A DNA stretch of 64,000 nt from Gracilariopsis chorda (taxonomy: Eukaryota; Rhodophyta; Florideophyceae; Gracilariales; Gracilariaceae), in assembly GCA_003194525.1 (NCBI GenBank), contig NBIV01000080.1:1-64000 (forward strand), written 5' to 3'. Of this stretch, positions 30,330 through 40,138 are shown piece by piece (position 1 is the stretch's first letter; every line of letters begins with the position of its first letter). The notes under the pieces were generated by a model. That model was given only the letters and a program-made list of their open reading frames with translations, was not told the origin of the DNA and did no database searches. The position numbers were made by a program, and so were the translations under genes.

Positions 30330-30869
30330 GTTTCATGGTAATCAAACGTAGAACATCAAGCTTAAGTTCGAATTCATTCAGACGTTTTCTATTTGCGATC
30401 TGCGGTGTAATCGTATCTCTGCGAATGTGGGTCGTAAGTGCCTGATGATTAACAATAGATGGGCACTTTGTATCAGGAATCGAATGGACCGAAAGAGAGA
30501 GCAGTGTCGGGGTGATGCGTTTGATGCGGCGGTAAAGGGTTAAAGGGTTACGGTTTACGTGTAGAGGGAACGGCCGAGAGCCCTGGCAGCAGCTGAGGCC
30601 CACGCATTCTGTTCGAGCAGAACTAGCAACGGGGGCTTATCGCTATCAATAAAATTGCGAAAATTAAGCACTACATTGTAGCAGCGACCACCTACCAACG
30701 ACTTCCTGTCTCTTTACATGCTCCATCTCTATCGTTTTTCTTCTGCATGTGTTCTGGTTTAGTCATAGAAATAAGGTTGATAGAATGTATGTTATTGACA
30801 CTCTGTTGTCTTGAAACATGAACAAGCCCTTTTACCCTGCTGGTATAGTTTGATGTTCTTGTACAAGGG
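30330..30869. other. Intergenic, no gene recognised
   Basis: The 5' flank of the monooxygenase gene and the 3' flank of the NDUFA13 gene; nothing else could be supported. Confidence 0.45.
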
Positions 30870-31535
30870 TTAATCGTAAGAAAACGGAGCTTCTCCTCCA
30901 ACTGGAGGCATGAAACTCCTGGTCTTGTACAGCTTTTCCCCTACCTTCCAGCCAGGTACATCCTTCATTACTTCTGCTTCCCATTTGTTGTATTGTTCTC
31001 TCTACACATAGAAAGTCACATCACGGAAAGTACGAAAGGGATACGAATTGCGAGCTCGTTAGGCGTCCTTGCGCTGATGTCATGAGATGGTAACAAATCC
31101 AGTATAGGCAGACCATAAATCAGGGAATGAAACTTACTTTTGCTACAAAACGGACGTCTTCCTCAGCCTGCAAAAACGGAATGATCGCTAAACGAATGTC
31201 CTTCTTCTCTTGTCGCAATTCCCTACGAAAGAAAATTGAACATGAATAAAGAGTGAGGTTGGTCAAGTCAGGGTCACATTGGTTGGGACATGTGTTGGTT
31301 AGTGGATGGATGAAATAACACACCTTCGCTTAACGTTAAAAGTACCAAGGCGATAGAAGCCGTATGACATGATCAGAGCGGTTCCGAGCAAGAGCGGGCC
31401 GGCACCAGGTCCGATTGAGCGGGGAACATTTCTGGCAACGTTGATAGGAGCATATCCGCCCTTGGGAGCAACCTCTTGTCGTACGGTGCGAGGCGGCGGC
31501 TGTGGAGGTCCCGTGAGACCGGTGGTCTGCGCCAT
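30870..31535 (-). CDS. NDUFA13: Complex I subunit NDUFA13/GRIM-19 (three exons)
   Basis: Exons are 31324-31535, 31138-31222 and 30870-31001, joined by GT-AG introns of 101 and 136 bp (donors GTGTGT and GTAAGT; acceptors CGTAG and TGTAG). The spliced product is 142 residues, close to the usual 144. Exon 1 has [13 protein letters not shown] and a transmembrane helix [19 protein letters not shown]; exon 2 gives [20 protein letters not shown]; exon 3 gives [18 protein letters not shown]. All are hallmarks of this accessory subunit of the mitochondrial NADH dehydrogenase membrane arm. Phases match across both junctions. It diverges from SURF6. Confidence 0.95.
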
Positions 31536-31943
31536 GCGTCGATTGCCGTTAGCGTGGAATTGTGCGCGCAGAGGATGGAATACGACCGAAACAGGCGTTG
31601 AATATAATCACGGGCGGGATTTAATGAAGATAGCGCTTCGGTAAGAGGCTTAGATGGAAAGCGATCGCGGAGGCATGCGCATTCCTCTACCTGCCTGCAG
31701 GTCCAGAACGTGCACACTTAGCATCAATGGTGAATGCCTCTCGCCATCTCACCTCCTCTAGATGCATGCACACATTACACGTTCCCACAGTGTCGCAGCT
31801 GGCTATTTAACCAAAAAGAAAAATGGATATTGGCATTCTTCAAAGCTTCTGATCAATGCCCTGCTCGCCGGCCTTGCCCAAGATCCGTCCAACCTGAAGC
31901 GGATGGTTCGTAAGCGCCAGTGCGGGTTTGCTCAGTTTTCGAG
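31536..31943. promoter_or_regulatory. Divergent promoter region, NDUFA13 / SURF6
   Basis: 408 bp between opposite starts; contains presumably both promoters. No specific motif recognised. Confidence 0.45.
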
Positions 31944-32966
31944 ATGGCTGTGGGGATTGAAAAGACTTCCAAGCAGCACGACTACTATCGAGAGGATGAC
32001 GAGCTTTGGATGAAATCTCTTCTGAGCTTAATACCGAAGCCTGTGCGAGGCGGCCACAAGTCTTTGAACGAACAGGTGAAGAAGACGACTTCGAAAGAAA
32101 AACCATCGGATCCAAAAAGTAACGCCAAGCCAAAGAAACAGAACAGGAGGCGCAAGAAACAAGCCCGTCTACGCAATGAAGAAGACGAACCGGACGAGCG
32201 ACGACAAGAGCTCAAACAGAAGCTGCGGGAGAAGATTATGGAGAAGAGGGTGGAGCGAAAGGCTGATGACGAGGAACGAATCAATACAAGAAAGAGTAGG
32301 AAGCGGAAACGAGAGGAGGCGCAAGCTGAGAAAGCCAAGAAGCGCAAGAAGGAACAGAAAAACAAAACCAAGCAGAGCAAGACTTCGGAGCACTCCGAAG
32401 AGCATGATCGCGAAGAACAGCCCACTGGCACTGTGGGAGAAAAAAGATCACGTGAGAATACCCCCAATGAAACAGAACTTGCGATGGAGACGACAAGACT
32501 ATCTGGTTTTAATGACGACGAAAGTAAGCCACGGAAAGCGAAACGACGAAAACTGAGCAAGGGCAAGCTCCTAGATCTTCAAAAGCAGCTTGAGAAGGCC
32601 ACTAAGGAAAAGGAAGAGAAGGAACAAGCTGCGAAGCGTGATGCAAAACAGCCATCGCCAACGGCGGCTGTAGGGGATGATGATGCTGCTGAGAAGCTGC
32701 AAGAGCGTGAAGTCGAAAAGGCTATTCAGCGCATGCAGGGTGTATCCGTGAAAGATGACGTAAAGAAGATTAAGAAATCAATTCGTAAAGAAAAGAGAAA
32801 GCATGAAAAGAGTAAAGAGGATTGGGCCAAACGAGTCAAAGCTGTCGAAGAGGAGAAGCGTTCAAGACAAGAGCAAAGAGAAAAGAATCTGAAGGAACGT
32901 AGGGAAAGTAAAGGGGAAATGAAGAAGCGAAAGAAATCAAAACATGTCAAGAAAAGGGCGAAGTAA
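31944..32966 (+). CDS. SURF6: SURF6/Rrp14-like nucleolar ribosome-biogenesis protein
   Basis: The 340-residue protein is extremely rich in Lys, Glu and Arg. Its start carries the short motif DELWMKSLLSLIPKPV, typical of SURF6 N termini. The C-terminal 90 residues (GVSVKDDVKKIKKSIRKEKR ... KSKEDWAKRVKAVEEEK) form the SURF6 helical domain. Family members bind nucleolar RNA and act in assembly of both subunits. Long basic runs (RKSRKRKREE, KKRKK) serve as nuclear/nucleolar signals. ATG at 31944 is chosen; the frame opens eight codons earlier with GTG. Confidence 0.88.
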   Translation: MAVGIEKTSKQHDYYREDDELWMKSLLSLIPKPVRGGHKSLNEQVKKTTSKEKPSDPKSNAKPKKQNRRRKKQARLRNEEDEPDERRQELKQKLREKIMEKRVERKADDEERINTRKSRKRKREEAQAEKAKKRKKEQKNKTKQSKTSEHSEEHDREEQPTGTVGEKRSRENTPNETELAMETTRLSGFNDDESKPRKAKRRKLSKGKLLDLQKQLEKATKEKEEKEQAAKRDAKQPSPTAAVGDDDAAEKLQEREVEKAIQRMQGVSVKDDVKKIKKSIRKEKRKHEKSKEDWAKRVKAVEEEKRSRQEQREKNLKERRESKGEMKKRKKSKHVKKRAK

Positions 32967-34261
32967 GTACTTCACATGGATTATCGTTTATCAACTCCCT
33001 GCAAATCGCGTCAACTGGCACGGGGATTGCTCAACCAAGCAACACTATCCTGTGTTCTGAAAGTACTAAATAAACTCTTTGATGTGCATCTAAACATAAC
33101 TTTTGCATCCATCGTGCGCTCTTCACGCGAAGTCTCCGGCGCTTGTCTCATCACCTGGTCACATGTCTTAGGCATCCACTTCAAGACATGTACAACAATA
33201 GCAATGTTTCCATTACGCACTTCTGTTGATAAGGGACTGGAGTGAAGCGCGTGCCTTTCACTCGTTCGCTCATACCACCTGTGACATGCGTTAACCTAAA
33301 TGATAACAGTGATCCAAGACCCCAAATAAAACAGAAACACAAAACTGTGACGACGATAGGAGCAGTCCGCCATCATCAAAATCATGCGTGCATAGCCCTC
33401 TAGCTTCCGCACTGAGTGACACCTTCATCTCTGCTGCCCCATTCGAGGAGAAATCTATCCCTTGGTGGATAACGGTGGAAACCTTTTAACTAATCGCAAG
33501 AATATCGTGAAAAATGTGCGGTACCAGTGATATCCATGTTTCCATGAGGGAAACTAGAGCACTTCAGTTATTGTTTCGATTCGAACCTTTCGAGGCGACT
33601 AGAGCATCATGCCACGGTCACCTCCGACGAATCGGGCCCTAGGATACGCGTATCCTAGTTGGGAGACGTCGCCGACGGCTAATGCGAGAGAGCTAACAAT
33701 CAATCTACGGTGTAGATTCTACACCCCTTTCTCGTAGGGTTTTCTGTCTTTTTTTTCGTTTAATTATTGGAACTGTTGTTGCAGTGCAACAGCACTGGAG
33801 AGAAATTGGGGCTACGGCCGCAGGGTTAGATCCCCTGTTGATGTGAACAGTCTTGCAGATCTTTGTAAGTTCCATAAGTTCGAACCTGCAATTCTTGCAG
33901 CACGTCCTCGTGACTTTTGTGAGCCCTTTCTTGCGAACCTGGAGGTTATTTTATGTCCCCAGTATCCTGAAGGGATCCTTTTCCGTACGGCGTAAGGAAT
34001 CCCTCACATTGCAAGCATTTGTAGAAGAGGAGTGCACGTGCACAAGCTCAACAAACTGCACTTTACGCCATAGCTCGAGCTCCAAAAACCTCGCGCTCAC
34101 AGTCACCGCCGAATCCTACTACTCAATTCATTCTACCCGTAGAGCGTAAAGCGGGTGCCAGCCGATAAGGAAGCAAAGATAAAAATTCTTGGAAGAGAAC
34201 TACTTCGCGTGGTCCAATCCGCATCCATTGATAACCTAAGAACACATCTTTCGCCGCAATT
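32967..34261. other. Intergenic, with a hairpin-rich patch at 33639-34000
   Basis: No gene was recognised. From 33639 there is a cluster of perfect short palindromes like those in the chromovirus: 33639-33658 (20 bp, half CTAGGATACG), 33667-33677, 33709-33725, 33777-33791, 33886-33900 and 33936-33947. The rest is ordinary flank of SURF6 and MTR4. Confidence 0.6.
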
Positions 34262-37200
34262 ATGTCAAATAAGAGAGATAGCAATGGTTTGAACGGGGTC
34301 AATCCCCGTAGTGTTTCGAAAAAACCAAGGCTTGCAGATAAGGACTTGAGCAATGATGTTCACATGTCTGAAAAACAGGAGCCAGCATTGGTGTCTTCAA
34401 AACCTCCTTCTACTATTCTAATGCCAAGTTCTATAGGAATTCGTGTGGAATCGACGGGAACAACAGGATCGTCCGTTTTGCCCGAGAAACTTGGGGAATC
34501 TCCACCTATGCTAAAAACATCATGCAAGCATGACGTTTCCCTTCCTGGAGACTACAAAAAAGAATACAACATTTCTGCGCTTAAGATGCCAGAGAAACCG
34601 GCGAAGGAGTACCCGTTTTCACTGGATTCATTTCAGCGGGAAAGTATAAAATGCCTAGAGCGGAACGAGAGCGTTCTGGTTGCAGCGCACACAAGCGCAG
34701 GGAAGACAGTGATAGCGGAGTACGCCATCTCGATCGCACTACGAGATAACCAAAGGGTAATATATACGTCGCCGATCAAAGCCCTCAGTAATCAGAAATA
34801 TCGAGAACTTGAAGAAGAATTTAGTGATGTTGGACTGATGACCGGGGATGTAACGATAAACAAGAATGCCTCTTGTCTTGTAATGACTACCGAAATTCTC
34901 AGAAGCATGCTCTACAGAGGAAGTGAGGTTGTGCGTGAGGTCTCTTGGGTTATTTTTGATGAAGTTCACTACATGCGGGACAAAGAGAGAGGGGTTGTCT
35001 GGGAGGAATCAATCATCCTTGTTCCGCAAAATGTCAGATTTGTATTCCTGAGCGCTACGATTCCAAACGCACGTGAGTTCTCGGAATGGATTGCCCATTT
35101 GAAGAATCAGCCATGCCATACGATTTATACTGATACGAGGCCCGTACCGCTCGAGCACTACCTTCATCCATCAGGAGGTAAAGGGTTGCATTTAGTGGTC
35201 AATTCTAAAGGACAGTTCCAAATGGATGCTTATGAGGCAGCTATGAGAGAGCTGGACTCTACCAAAGACAGAGAAAAGGAAGCGGCAGGCGGCATTAAGA
35301 AAGACAAGCGGAGAAGAAGGAAGCAAGACGGGCCGGGAAAAACAGACTGCTTTAAGGTTGTGAAGGAAATTATGGACAGACAGTTCGAACCTGTTATTGT
35401 GTTTTCTTTCTCAAGGAAAGACTGTGAAGCAATGGCACTGCAGATGTCAAAGCTCGATTTTAGCAGTGATGAAGATCGAATGAACATAGCGCAAGTATTT
35501 GAAAATGCGGTAGCATCTCTGAACGAAGAAGATCAGGATCTGCCCCAGATAACAGCCATTTTTCAGCTGCTGGAACGCGGAATTGGCATCCATCATTCAG
35601 GGCTCCTTCCCGTTATAAAGGAAGTTGTTGAACTGCTATTTCAGGAAGGGCTATTGAAATGTCTTTTCGCGACAGAGACTTTTTCGATGGGACTAAACAT
35701 GCCAGCCAAAACAGTGGTGTTTACCAGTATCAGGAAGTTTGACGGGTCACAGTTCAGAAAGCTAGCCGGAGGCGAATACGTGCAAATGAGTGGCCGGGCC
35801 GGTCGTCGAGGTATTGACAAAAGGGGAATCACTATCCTAATGTGTGACGAGAAGCTCGAACCCACGACAGCGAGACGAATAATGAGCGGCTCTGCTGAGC
35901 CACTGAAGTCCACTTTTAAACTCGGCTATAACATGCTTCTTAACCTTTTGAGAGCCGAAGAGGCTGATCCAGAGTACGTCATTGCGAGGTCACTTGCCCA
36001 ATTTCAAGCGGACCGGGCATTGCCTGCAAATGAGCAACAACTTAAAGAATTGGAGGCGGAAAGGGATTCTATTCCTTTGGGTGGAGGAGATTCCGGAGTT
36101 GAAGAACATGAAGTGAGATCTTATTTCAAAATCCGAGATGTATCTGAGAAGTTGAGGAAAGAAGTACGAGATGCCATCCACAAACCGTCGTACATTCTGC
36201 CATTCCTGCAGGAGGGACGTGTTATCAGAATCCGAGAAGCCAAAGAGAACAACGATTTCGGTTGGGGAGCCGTTGTGGACTGCATTCGCCATGCGACAGG
36301 TGTCACTAAGAAGCCGGACGACGAAAGATACAAGATCCAAGTGCTCGTTCGCTGTGTTGCAGGTAGCAACAGAAGTGGCAGACCGAGACCTTATCGATTC
36401 GCAGCCAATTCAAGTTCTTTCAAGTCGAGAGAAAGCCCCAAGAATGATATTTCAAAGGAGGAATGGATAGTTTGCAGTTTTTCTATCAGGGATATCGATG
36501 GACTTTCTGCAATACGCGTTGTGAAACATAGTGACCTTCGACCCGTTGAAAACCGAGCCACCGTCGGTCGGTCCGTAAGCGAGGCATTACGGAGATATCC
36601 CGACAGCATTCCTATGTTAGATCCCTTCAGCGATCTCGGTATCACAGACGAAAACTTGGCCATTCTCCTAAAAAAAGTGGAGGCACTTGAAGAAGCCATG
36701 ATCGCTTCACCAGTTGCAAAGTGCTCCAAAATGAAGATGCTCCACAAACAGTGGACAAAGCGACAACTGAAGAATGAAGAAATTAAGAAAGTTAAGCACG
36801 AACTCAAGGTTGCAAAAGGAATCATTCTCAAAGATGAATTGAAGCGAATGAAACGGGTCTTGAGAAGGCTTGGGTTCATTAATAACGAGGATATTGTCGA
36901 GGTGAAAGGCCGTGTTGCTTGTGAGATCAACACAGCAAACGAACTGGTTTTGACTGAGCTCCTCCTAGGGGGTACTCTAAATAGTATGGACCCTGCTGTT
37001 GTGGTTGCTGTTTGCTCATGCTTTGTGCTTGACGAAGGCAAGATAGATGAAAATCTCAAATTGGAGAAGGAACTTCAGTCTGCTTTTGATTCTTTGAAAG
37101 TGGTTGCGACAAGGGTCGGTACTGTCACCAAGGAGAGCAACATCCCGATCGACGTCGATACGTTCGTAGAGTCTTTCAATCCGAATGCAATGCGGGTTGC

Positions 37201-37420
37201 GTATTGGTGGTGCAAGGGTCACAGCTTCTCTGCTATTTGCGAAATGGCCGATCTGTTCGAAGGCAGTGTTATCAGGTGCCTCCGTCGCCTCGAAGAATTG
37301 CTGAGGCAATTAGTAGCAGCAGTGAAATCAATTGGGAACACAGAACTAGAGCAAAAGATAGAAGCAGGCTCCAGCGCGTTGAAACGAGGTATCCCATTTC
37401 ACGCATCCCTTTACGTCTAG
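34262..37420 (+). CDS. MTR4: Exosome-cofactor RNA helicase MTR4
   Basis: This 1052-residue Ski2-type DExH helicase has Walker A AAHTSAGKT (141-149), DEVHYMRD (233-240), FLSATIP (262-268) and QMSGRAGRRG (508-517). The long region after the helicase core includes an arch-like insert and ends with the helical DSHCT module (MRVAYWWCKGHSFSAIC, VIRCLRRLEELLRQL). Length and the absence of a Ski2-type N terminus fit MTR4, which feeds nuclear RNA to the exosome. The first 100 residues are low-complexity. RRP46, an exosome subunit, is encoded 14 kb away. Confidence 0.96.
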   Translation: MSNKRDSNGLNGVNPRSVSKKPRLADKDLSNDVHMSEKQEPALVSSKPPSTILMPSSIGIRVESTGTTGSSVLPEKLGESPPMLKTSCKHDVSLPGDYKKEYNISALKMPEKPAKEYPFSLDSFQRESIKCLERNESVLVAAHTSAGKTVIAEYAISIALRDNQRVIYTSPIKALSNQKYRELEEEFSDVGLMTGDVTINKNASCLVMTTEILRSMLYRGSEVVREVSWVIFDEVHYMRDKERGVVWEESIILVPQNVRFVFLSATIPNAREFSEWIAHLKNQPCHTIYTDTRPVPLEHYLHPSGGKGLHLVVNSKGQFQMDAYEAAMRELDSTKDREKEAAGGIKKDKRRRRKQDGPGKTDCFKVVKEIMDRQFEPVIVFSFSRKDCEAMALQMSKLDFSSDEDRMNIAQVFENAVASLNEEDQDLPQITAIFQLLERGIGIHHSGLLPVIKEVVELLFQEGLLKCLFATETFSMGLNMPAKTVVFTSIRKFDGSQFRKLAGGEYVQMSGRAGRRGIDKRGITILMCDEKLEPTTARRIMSGSAEPLKSTFKLGYNMLLNLLRAEEADPEYVIARSLAQFQADRALPANEQQLKELEAERDSIPLGGGDSGVEEHEVRSYFKIRDVSEKLRKEVRDAIHKPSYILPFLQEGRVIRIREAKENNDFGWGAVVDCIRHATGVTKKPDDERYKIQVLVRCVAGSNRSGRPRPYRFAANSSSFKSRESPKNDISKEEWIVCSFSIRDIDGLSAIRVVKHSDLRPVENRATVGRSVSEALRRYPDSIPMLDPFSDLGITDENLAILLKKVEALEEAMIASPVAKCSKMKMLHKQWTKRQLKNEEIKKVKHELKVAKGIILKDELKRMKRVLRRLGFINNEDIVEVKGRVACEINTANELVLTELLLGGTLNSMDPAVVVAVCSCFVLDEGKIDENLKLEKELQSAFDSLKVVATRVGTVTKESNIPIDVDTFVESFNPNAMRVAYWWCKGHSFSAICEMADLFEGSVIRCLRRLEELLRQLVAAVKSIGNTELEQKIEAGSSALKRGIPFHASLYV

Positions 37421-37902
37421 CGCGTGACACCCAGTAGGCCATATGGACTGAGAAAGAAAGTTTGGGTCTCTCTGGGCATCGCTTATGAGAGACAACTGCC
37501 TTTGCGCATAGCTCGGAAGAATGCGAAGAATATATCTTTCTAAACATTTGCTGTGACATTCGTATACAAGGGTATTTCAAAGAGAGCTCAAGCTAGCACT
37601 TCCGAAATCGTAGCGGACTGCCTTTTTGGAAGAACAACTCTCTCATGATGGGTCAGCAGATTCCCTAGTCATTTACATAGTGATAATCGCCCAATTGTCC
37701 ATCACATGCGGTCTGCGTCACAACTATTTCGCACAAAAGCATCGGACGCTCAAAGGTTGCATTATGACAATGAACAACCCAGTTTGGTACACGACTGTAT
37801 AAATCAGTTGTTTGCTTGAGCGGATATATTGCAAGTATCTAAGACAAGGCTCATAAGGACATACTGCAGACTACATTGTGTCTATTTGAGGCTAGTCTTA
37901 CC
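37421..37902. other. Convergent 3' intergenic region MTR4 / GluRS
   Basis: 482 bp holding the two 3' flanks; no gene or repeat recognised. Confidence 0.45.
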
Positions 37903-39486
37903 TCAAGGTCTTGCAACTTTACCATCTGGAACCTCAATCAAGGTGAGGGGGGGAACGGTGCTGTCACATATGTAATAACCCCTGCGCTCCAATTGGATAG
38001 TGTCGCCTCCTTGCAGCATTCGCAGATTAATATCTCCTTTCATCATAATAATTTCCTCACTGTTCTTATTGATGTGATCTTCGAAATCATCATTATCCTC
38101 AAGACGATCCTTGGTCAGAATATCTGAGTAACGGCAAATCTTTACGTCAACGAGGTCTGGGACGTCGGCAAGCCAAGTTAGCTTCTTTGTGCCTTTGAAG
38201 TTCTGATCATCCGGTAGGAATTTAGCTTGAAGATCCCCATTATCATCACGAGCTGTGATCTCCATGTTACCCCAGTCCATAAACGTGGCCTTCTCGCCGA
38301 CCTCCAAGTTCGCCGCATCTTCGCCTTCGATGAATATTTTGCTGCTGTAAATAATGTTCTTGGTCCCAAGCTCGTGATTCTTTTTGTGCTTTGGAATAGT
38401 CTTCACATGTTCTTCGACATTTGAGATCAATACGGATTTTGCCCTTGAGATATTCAAAGCGACATGACGAGGTGCAATTGGATCTATTACCCGCTTGTTA
38501 ACGGTCCATATCTTATCCCATTCCTGAGTGGTGTTGTTTCTTGATGCGCCTTGTGAGAGGATAAAAGCTCGTAATCCCTGAATCGTCATTCCACGTCTAC
38601 GAATACCTTGTATTGTTGGGAATCGCGGATCGTCCCATGAACGCGCAGCTCCAATATCTACCAGCCTCTGTAATTTACGCTTGGACAAGACTGTTCGAAC
38701 AAAATCAAGTCGTGAGAACTCCCAGATTTCCGCACATCGGACTCCTGCTGCCTTACAGAACCATTGATACTGTTTCTCTCGATCCTTGTATTCCAGAGAA
38801 CGTAAAGCATGAGTAACGCCTTCCCATGAATCCACCAGCGGACACGAAAAATCGTACGTAGGATATACCTTGTACTTTGTTCCTGTACGATGATGCGGAA
38901 ATTTCTTCGTCCTGTACATAGTTGGGTCTCGAAGCGTTCCGTTCTTGTGCCGTATATCAAATTTAGCTCGCAGAACACATTTCCCACCTTCTTCCGTACC
39001 GCTCAACATTTCCTTCCAAAGGCGGAGGTTCTCCTCAACGGATTGAGTACGATATTGATTTGCTTGCTTTTTCAAACGCTGCGCTTTCATTTCTTCTGGG
39101 GGTGTGGGGTCAACATAAGCTTTTTCCTCTTTTATCATCTGCTCGGCAACTTCGAGAAGCCGAGGAAAATAGTCAGATGTGTACTCCACCAAATTCGGCT
39201 TGATTCCAAGTCGTTCTAAGTCTTTCACAATAGCGTCTTCAAACCCTTGAGTTGCTTTCTCAGTGTTAGTGTCGTCAAATCGAACGATCAATTTCCCTTC
39301 ATAATGTCGAGCAAAGTAATCATTCAGCAGCGCTGCTTTGGCATGACCAATATGCAAAAACCCACTCGGCTCCGGAGGAAAGCGGGTGACGACTTTCCCC
39401 TTTTCAGCTCCTTTTAAACCAACCTCCATGCTTCCTTTACTCTTCACAAGGCGCATGACATCGCCCCATGAATCCTGCTGCGTCAT
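37903..39486 (-). CDS. Glutamyl-tRNA synthetase, eukaryotic cytosolic type, lacking the GST-like N domain
   Basis: The 527-residue class I synthetase has RFPPEPSGFLHIGHAKAAL (HIGH at 45-48), RFDDTNTEKATQGFEDAI and the KMSKS equivalent LSKRKLQ (267-272). The archaeal/eukaryotic GluRS-GlnRS beta-barrel anticodon domain fills the C terminus. Cytosolic eukaryotic GluRS usually carries a GST-like N-terminal domain, which is absent here: only about 30 residues precede the catalytic core. GlnRS is an alternative, but YDFSCPLVDSWEGVTHALRS and the surrounding core read as GluRS to me. ATG at 39486 is used; the longer frame opens with TTG at 39618. An upstream exon cannot be excluded. Confidence 0.88.
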   Translation of the reverse strand: MTQQDSWGDVMRLVKSKGSMEVGLKGAEKGKVVTRFPPEPSGFLHIGHAKAALLNDYFARHYEGKLIVRFDDTNTEKATQGFEDAIVKDLERLGIKPNLVEYTSDYFPRLLEVAEQMIKEEKAYVDPTPPEEMKAQRLKKQANQYRTQSVEENLRLWKEMLSGTEEGGKCVLRAKFDIRHKNGTLRDPTMYRTKKFPHHRTGTKYKVYPTYDFSCPLVDSWEGVTHALRSLEYKDREKQYQWFCKAAGVRCAEIWEFSRLDFVRTVLSKRKLQRLVDIGAARSWDDPRFPTIQGIRRRGMTIQGLRAFILSQGASRNNTTQEWDKIWTVNKRVIDPIAPRHVALNISRAKSVLISNVEEHVKTIPKHKKNHELGTKNIIYSSKIFIEGEDAANLEVGEKATFMDWGNMEITARDDNGDLQAKFLPDDQNFKGTKKLTWLADVPDLVDVKICRYSDILTKDRLEDNDDFEDHINKNSEEIIMMKGDINLRMLQGGDTIQLERRGYYICDSTVPPLTLIEVPDGKVARP

Positions 39487-40138
39487 GACTGATAGATTCT
39501 GTCTAACAACAGTAGATTGCTTCTTTGAAAAGACCAGATCTTTCAATCCACAGACAGAGAAGGTAGGGAAAGGATTCGTTTGACTTTGAAACGGAAGCGA
39601 TCCAAAACGCCTTCCCAAGAAAAGACTCGTAGGTGAGTAAGCTTCGCTGGATCATATAACAGCAGTTCACCTTTCTGTATTAAGAGCACCGCTGCAGGCT
39701 TTTGTTCTGCACACGTTTCAATTTTTTTGGCTCCCCGCATCAACGGCTCCGTAATTGGATTTTTCTGCCTCTCGCGTTTTCAGCATGTTGACTTGACCTT
39801 CATGGAAAGGGAACGCAAGCGCCTCACTACTTGTCCCTGTCATTTGACAGTGCGCCCGAGCTTGCTTCTTTAGTTGTGTCTAGAGCTTCCACAGTGGTCG
39901 TAATCGTCAACGCCATTAGTACTTGGCATGTTCGAAAGCAAGGAAAGGAATTCAAGGTGAGGCTCTATCGAGAACGATCTGGAGTTTTCTTCGAACTGTA
40001 TCTACGAAAGCTATCTGAGAGCAGAACAGCGCTCATTGTTCATTGCCACGCTTAGACTCTCTCTTACCATCTTGCTCTGTACCGGGCTAATACAACTGTG
40101 CATAGCATCCAATAGAAGGTTAATTATATCACAAGGAA
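39487..40138. promoter_or_regulatory. Divergent promoter region, GluRS / PAF1
   Basis: About 650 bp. A short ATG frame on the minus strand (39743-39543) has no recognised motif but could be an upstream exon of the GluRS gene. No promoter element recognised. Confidence 0.4.
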
